Of a DNA stretch of 64,000 nucleotides, positions 58,907 through 64,000 are shown in pieces. The position numbers and the translations under genes are program-made. A model generated the notes under the pieces. It ran no database searches. It saw only the letters and a list, made by a program, of their open reading frames with translations, and was not told the DNA's origin. Source of the DNA: Datura wrightii (Eukaryota > Streptophyta > Magnoliopsida > Solanales > Solanaceae); assembly GCA_035772735.1 (NCBI GenBank), contig JASDFA010000010.1:96492001-96556000 (forward strand), read 5' to 3'. The first letter of the stretch is position 1; every line of letters begins with the position of its first letter.

Positions 58907-60361
58907 TGATAACGCTCAAATCACACCTCTTACTGAAGTGAGAAGCGGATGTTGTCAATAAAGAACCCAACTAGAGGTTGGGGTCTATCCCACAGGGAAT
59001 ATGAAAGGATATAGAAGAGCATTAGTGCTTAAGCTTTTTAATCGATTATTTCCTAAGGGGAGGGATTTGTAAAATTAATAAGAAACAATATTGAGAAATT
59101 GATGGTTATTTCCAAATTATTTCAATTAACTACGGTAAGTGTTTCCCATGGATCCTTAACTACTTCGGGTTTTACACTATTTATCTATCTCAATACTTCA
59201 CTTGTAGAACTGATAACTTAGGTTCATTCAAACGATCGACCAGTCCCTATTGAATGACTATACTCAATTACTTGACCAAGTCTCATGAGCGATTTCAATT
59301 TAACCATTATCAATTTGTTCCAAATATAACTATCCTGCGACCACAGCTCAAGTTAATAAAATGATCATCAAGATCAAGGCTCTGTTGTAATTCTCTTTTC
59401 CTAATCTCTACCTCTTCGACCAAAGAAAGTAAAGAATTCGGGCACTTCCTAACGTTGTGCACCGTTAAGAATTGTTAAAGATGAAGAGAATATAATACAA
59501 GCATTTAGTATTAGTTTAGAATCACATCGTGCAAACCCTAGTTTGTTAATTCACCATGGTTCCCACAACCCTAGTTGTGGTAGTTTTAGCCTATCATGTT
59601 CATAAGTCAATTAATAGAATTCATAAATAAAGACTAAAATTAATACTTACAACAATGGTTGGAAGAATCTTCACTTGATTTATGCAAAAATTCGGAAGAA
59701 CAACTTTACAATCATCTCAAAATTCAAAACGTAAAACACCAAACTTTTAAACATACAACTTCCTACATGAAGACATGGCTATTACATGAAAATAAAGGGG
59801 TATTTATAGTAGTAGATTTATCCTTTGCTTGTTCCCTGATAAATTTGGCACGGGATTTAAAGTTCCTTTTTCTAGTTGAAGTGAGAGATCCATTTTTGGC
59901 TGTTGGAAACCTTTGCCGCGTCTCTCCTTCCAAAGCCGTGTCACCAGTTCCGCGTCGCGTGTGCCACTACGCCAAGGAGACAGTGCCTTGCGCCTGCCAA
60001 TGTGCAGGAGAAGCTGGGCGCCTCGCGCCTGGCCATGCGCCATTGTTGTTGCGCGTCGCACGTCTTGTAGCGCCTGTCTTACTGCTGCCTCGCGCTGGTT
60101 GTCGTGCGGCCGTGGCATTGCACCATATTTTTTTTTCTTCAATTCTTGCATAGTCCATTCCTTCTTCTTCAACTTCATTCCGAACGTATCAAATATACTC
60201 AAATCCATCACTTTTAGCCCTAAAAATATCTAATCACATGTGTTAGCTAATTTCGAAAATATATAACATAATCACATGAAAACACACATAATTGTTTCTC
60301 AAAACATAGTAAAGTATAGGCAAAAATACGTCTATGAAGTGCGTAAATACACCCTTCATCA
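58907..60361 (-). repeat. 3' LTR of a minus-strand non-autonomous element
   Basis: 1455 bp. On the minus strand it starts TGATGAAGGGTGTATTTACG and ends GAGCGTTATCA. On the right is the polypurine tract (minus aagtgtaggg) preceded by gttcgaggatgaac (60383-60396), so this is a 3' LTR. The TATA box (minus) is at 59801-59808, with a GC-rich block at 59915-60115. The 'ccctgtgggatagacccc' box is at 58980-58998. The long open frames here come from the GC block and are not genes. Confidence 0.82.
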
Positions 60362-60792
60362 ACACCCTACACTTAAACTATTGTTCATCCTCGAACAATC
60401 TACTACTTCCCTTCTCACATTTAAGCACAAAATTCACCCTACAAATAGGTCTACTTACACTTAGGATCATGAGACAAATCAATGAAGCTCAAATAATTCA
60501 CTCGCATGCATATAGGATCAACATTAAAATGTCAAAATCTGAAATCACTTAGCTTTTGAAAACTAACTCATCAAGAAATATTTTGGGCCAACATGAATCA
60601 TATGTAATTTATCAATCAAGATTTACCAAAGTCTTACCATTGTGCCCCTCACAATTTGGAGAGATGCCCTTTCACACACAAGATATAAGTCAATATAAAC
60701 TTGGGTATAAATAAAACAATTTTCGCTCACTCTCCTAAAGAACTCAACATACATGCAAAAGACGACCCATATGCTTGCCCTTTGTGTAATAC
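60362..60792 (-). other. 3' end of the non-autonomous element interior
   Basis: About 430 bp of non-coding sequence with the polypurine tract at its left edge. It is cut at 60793 by a Ty3 LTR, so no coding part of this element is visible. Confidence 0.6.
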
Positions 60793-63346
60793 TGCCACCC
60801 CCCGCCCTGGGAGGCATGACTTGCACCTGGTGCCCTACTAGGACCCGGACTGCTGGCTAACTGAGTCTAAGCACTTCTGGTGCCAAGCTGGCTATAACTC
60901 TGGATTCAAGAAAACGACGGGCCATATAACGACTGTAAATACAGCCTCCGGCTGACTAGGCCTATAGCCACCTGTAAGCAAACAACAGCTACCCAGAACA
61001 ACTGAACTAATAAGGAACCTATGTGGGCCGACAAGGCCACCATGCCGTCTAATTATCTCTGAATCAAGAAAACAAGTGCTAAACTGCTATGTGACCGGCA
61101 AGGTCACCACTACCAACTGAATAAGGCCCCACACGGCCATCATAAACAAACTAAAACATACACACGGCCTCACAACACCGGTACAGCTAACCACAGGGAA
61201 TGTACAATCTACAAGCCTCTAAGAATACTGATAAGATGGTCGGGACAGGGCCCTGGCCTACCCATACTATACAACAAAGAAAAGGAATAAACCTCTAGCT
61301 GTCTAGCTCCGGATGAAAGGAGCTGATGACTCTGTGTGCTGGCTAGAATCACGAGGGATCGGCTCCTCGTCCATGAGTACCTGTAGGCAAGTAATGCAGC
61401 ACCCCAAATGGGTGTCAGTACCGCTGGTACTGAGTATGCAAAGCAACAACTGAAAAATAACTTAAGACAAGCAATAGAACTGATAGAACTGAAATAGAGA
61501 GAAATAGACTGTAACTAACTGAAAGTATGAGTTTAAGACTGTCCTTAACTATGCTGGAAAGAGTAGGAGTCGTACCTGGTAACGTGACATTCTACTGTCT
61601 GTCTATTCATAACTAACATAACATGGCATAATATAGCATAACATAACATAGCATAGCACACATAAACCTTAGCTGGCCCCCATAAGTCGAGAGGTATAAC
61701 CAACACACAATCTATACCCCTACCCCGGTCATCCCATCTCCCGTAGTAACTATAAGCATCCTGCCGGTCCCCTGGGTATGCACTTGAGCCTGCTAAGCCC
61801 CTGACTATAACTATACCTGAGTCCGAAGGACTCCTGAATCAACACCCTGGGCGTACCCGCTCGACGGAGGTTTATAAAAGCCGACCAAAGCAAAATATAG
61901 GGAAACTGGCATATCTTCATCCCCTAGGGGACAGCATGCCACTCCGTAGAGCGACGTATTCTCTCCCTCTAGCGGACGAGTCGATACAGCTACTAACCCT
62001 GGGACGGTCATGAATGATAGGTGATCCAGCCCAAATCAATATAGTCAAGTCTCAACTAGTAATACTAACTGCGTATCCTACATGCTGAAACTAGTGATAA
62101 TAATGTGTATGTATATAATACATGCTGAAACTAGTGATAGTAATGTTTATATATACAATACATGCTGAAACTGATAATGGTATATATATGATTTCTGTCA
62201 TACTATGTTAAATCTGATACTGAAATAAAATATAATATTTCTGCTGAGAATCATGCGGTATAACTAAGTTTCATGGTAAACATGACTTACTATTTCTAAC
62301 ATGCTTTCTAAAATTCATTTTAAGCTACTATTCTATTTCTGAAATACTTTACGGGAACTTATATTTCTTTACTAAGTTTCGGCTGAACACGATAATGTCC
62401 TGACATACCTCACAAAAGTACATACTGGATATGCTGTACTGTTTTTGAAACTTCCTACTAGAATTGATATCGTGCTAGTAAGTTTCATGCTACGCATAAC
62501 ATGATGTTTCTAAAATCATACTAAAATTCATACTAAACATAATATGCGGCTTCTGGAACATTCTACTGGAACTTGAACTATTTGACTATATCGGAACTAC
62601 TAGCTTGCCGAAGAAACTGACTTTACATACCTTGTTCGTTAACTTTCTAAGTATCTGGCGTAACTCGGCTAATGTTCAGCTATTTCTTCCAAATGCATTC
62701 ATATTCATAGAAATTAGAACTAAATTCATCAATATTCTGGAAAAAAATGCTACTTTAAATATATATATAGCCCAAACTTTGACTTATCGGAAAACAACCG
62801 AAAACTCGCTATTTCTTGGAAAGAAGGGAGAAATACTCACTTTAGGGATAGGATTATATTGACACTAATTTGAAGCAATTCCACTTACCTTATCTTGGTA
62901 GGACGACGGTTCGCCGGCCGAATTTCACGAAATTAACTCCGCAGGAATGCTCCCGACAGCTTAATACTTCACTACCTAAGATTAATTCGAGTTTGGACCA
63001 CGTTTAATAGCATAAACAGATGAACTTTTATGTTGAACCCTCGTTCTCCCTGTTCTGGTCGTGTTCTGGAATTAAAATTGTGTGAAATGGAGTTAAAAAC
63101 CGAAATGGGGCTTTATATAGTTGAGCCTGGACAGGCCCTCCGTGGCACGTTGGCCATCGCAGAGGGGCAGCCTCTGTGGCACGTTTCCATCGCGAAGGGG
63201 GTCTGCCCGGCCTCCTCTTGCGACGCTTCAATGTAGCACTTTTCCGGTCTTTCCCTGGGCCTTTTTCTAGCATGTATGGCATTCTAAAACTCTTAACCAA
63301 CATGCGAATAGACCATCTAAATTTCAAAAATTTATGGGGTGTAACA
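60793..63346 (-). repeat. 3' LTR of a minus-strand Ty3 element
   Basis: 2554 bp from tgccacccccc to ggggtgtaaca, same family as the solo LTR at 5409 and the LTRs at 30320, 36225 and 48093. The sequence to its right is polypurine tract on the minus strand (ggaggggggggagga), so it is the 3' LTR of an element whose interior lies to the right. TATA (minus) is at 63112-63119 and the GC-rich block at 63130-63235. Confidence 0.85.
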
Positions 63347-63690
63347 TCCTCCCCCCCCTCCTTAAGAACATTCATCCTCGAATGTAAACTTCTACTTGCA
63401 AGAATTTCAATTTACTTGACTTATGCTAGAAAAATTTCGACAGAGTTTCCCCTGTAACATGGACTATCTCAAAAATCCTAAAACGCAAAAAAGTCCAATA
63501 CAAGTACTCCACACAACACTAGTATTCATCACAAAAGCTAACTATTTCATTTATTCACATGAATATAAAGCAACAGTAACAACAACATACCCTTGGTTGG
63601 TTAAGTCTGAAATAACTGAGGATAACTGGCTTTCATATCTTCTTATGTTTCCCAAGTCATTTCCTCAGACGGTCCATCCAAATGATACAA
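63347..63690 (-). other. 3' non-coding end of the Ty3 element interior
   Basis: It contains the polypurine tract (63347-63362) and the near-palindrome attcatcctcgaat (63370-63383). No pol is recognisable before an L1-type LINE takes over. The boundary is approximate. Confidence 0.5.
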
Positions 63691-63858
63691 ACTCTTGGTG
63701 ATACTACCTCTCAGATGTCAGAGGCCCAAATGAAGCAAGTTACAGATAGACAGGGTCTATCATCATGGGGAGCACCGCAATTTTCACCTGGACCTGAGAA
63801 TGGCCCTCCATCCAACAGGACCAGGCTGAAAGTTAAAACCCGTCAGCCCCATGATTAG
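63690..63858 (+). pseudogene. C-terminal end of L1-type LINE ORF1
   Basis: A frame reading MSEAQMKQVTDRQGLSSWG, then PENGPPSNRTRLKVKTRQ, ends at TAG 63856-63858 and overlaps the start of the endonuclease ORF by eight bases. The position and basic, polar composition fit an ORF1 C-terminus. The upstream limit, and whether the frame is complete, cannot be judged. Confidence 0.4.
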
Positions 63859-64000
63859 TTCACTCATTTGGAATGCGAGAGGCATCAGGACTCTTGGTGC
63901 CTTGGAGAGACTAAAAATACTCAAGCAGATTCACAAATTAACTATTATCACCATATTGGAGCCATTTGCAGACAATGCTCATATTCACCTATTCACTAAC
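63851..64000 (+). CDS. L1-type LINE ORF2, endonuclease N-terminus (runs off the window)
   Basis: The start is ATG 63851. The product begins MISSLIWNARGIRTLGALER and continues through KILKQIHKLTIITILEPFAD to the window edge without a stop. 'WN.RG' near the start and 'LEPF' (in place of the usual LET/LEP) are the first motifs of the endonuclease (exonuclease-endonuclease-phosphatase fold) of plant L1 ORF2 proteins. The rest, including reverse transcriptase, lies outside. Intactness cannot be judged. Confidence 0.72.
   Translation, partial: MISSLIWNARGIRTLGALERLKILKQIHKLTIITILEPFADNAHIHLFTN

Noticed and set aside
59659..60233. Overlapping open frames of 100-164 codons on both strands
   Set aside because: They coincide with the GC-rich block and TATA region of an LTR, have no known motifs, and occur in several frames at once.

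Overview
This is plant nuclear DNA, almost certainly from a Solanaceae genome (tomato, potato, pepper or tobacco group). The reasons are genes with spliced introns, a caulimovirid-type endogenous pararetrovirus fragment, LINE tails ending in TTG repeats, a broken coiled-coil NB-LRR of the RGA type, and long Ty3-type LTR elements with a tRNA-Met primer site. The species cannot be fixed from sequence alone. I see no tRNA, rRNA, CRISPR or bacterial-type feature.

Genes (0-21 kb). The window opens inside an intron of a folate/biopterin (BT1-type) transporter gene, whose last three exons lie at 564-1403 on the plus strand. Next comes a palindromic pararetrovirus insert (2564-3066) and a Stowaway-type MITE (3510-3802). 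A seven-exon plus-strand gene (4223-18145) encodes a predicted secreted protein of about 523 residues that looks like a circularly permuted papain-fold hydrolase. Its 8.2-kb first intron holds a 5'-truncated LINE with a 12-bp target duplication. The LINE itself carries a solo LTR (target duplication GAAGG) and a TIR element, and the intron also holds a 463-bp unit repeated three times. A convergent CC-NB-LRR pseudogene (about 18.5-21.1 kb, minus strand) has several frameshifts and stops.

Nested retrotransposons (22.9-40.4 kb). The best reading is a four-level nest. An AT-rich TIR element was hit by an LTR element now reduced to a solo LTR. That solo LTR was later hit by two separate elements: a 5.7-kb non-autonomous element at 24410-30157 (target duplication TCACT) with an intact gag-like ORF, and a 9.1-kb minus-strand Ty3-type element at 30320-39404 (target duplication AGATA).

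Decayed repeats (40.4-64 kb). In order these are a Ty1/copia relic, a LINE tail, a Ty3 gag pseudogene, an L1 fragment, and a plus-strand Ty3 5' LTR with primer site and broken gag. The gag is split by a rearranged LTR cluster (51765-56252). After it come a short filler segment, an oppositely oriented Ty3 pol pseudogene (56.6-58.9 kb), two minus-strand 3' LTRs of different families, and the 5' part of an L1-type LINE running off the right edge.

Only the transporter and the hydrolase-like gene look like functional host genes. The most unusual signals are in the retrotransposons: a dimerisation-site-like hairpin conserved between two diverged Ty3 leaders, a near-palindromic motif shared upstream of the polypurine tracts of different LTR families, and GC-rich dyad blocks placed directly upstream of the LTR TATA boxes.
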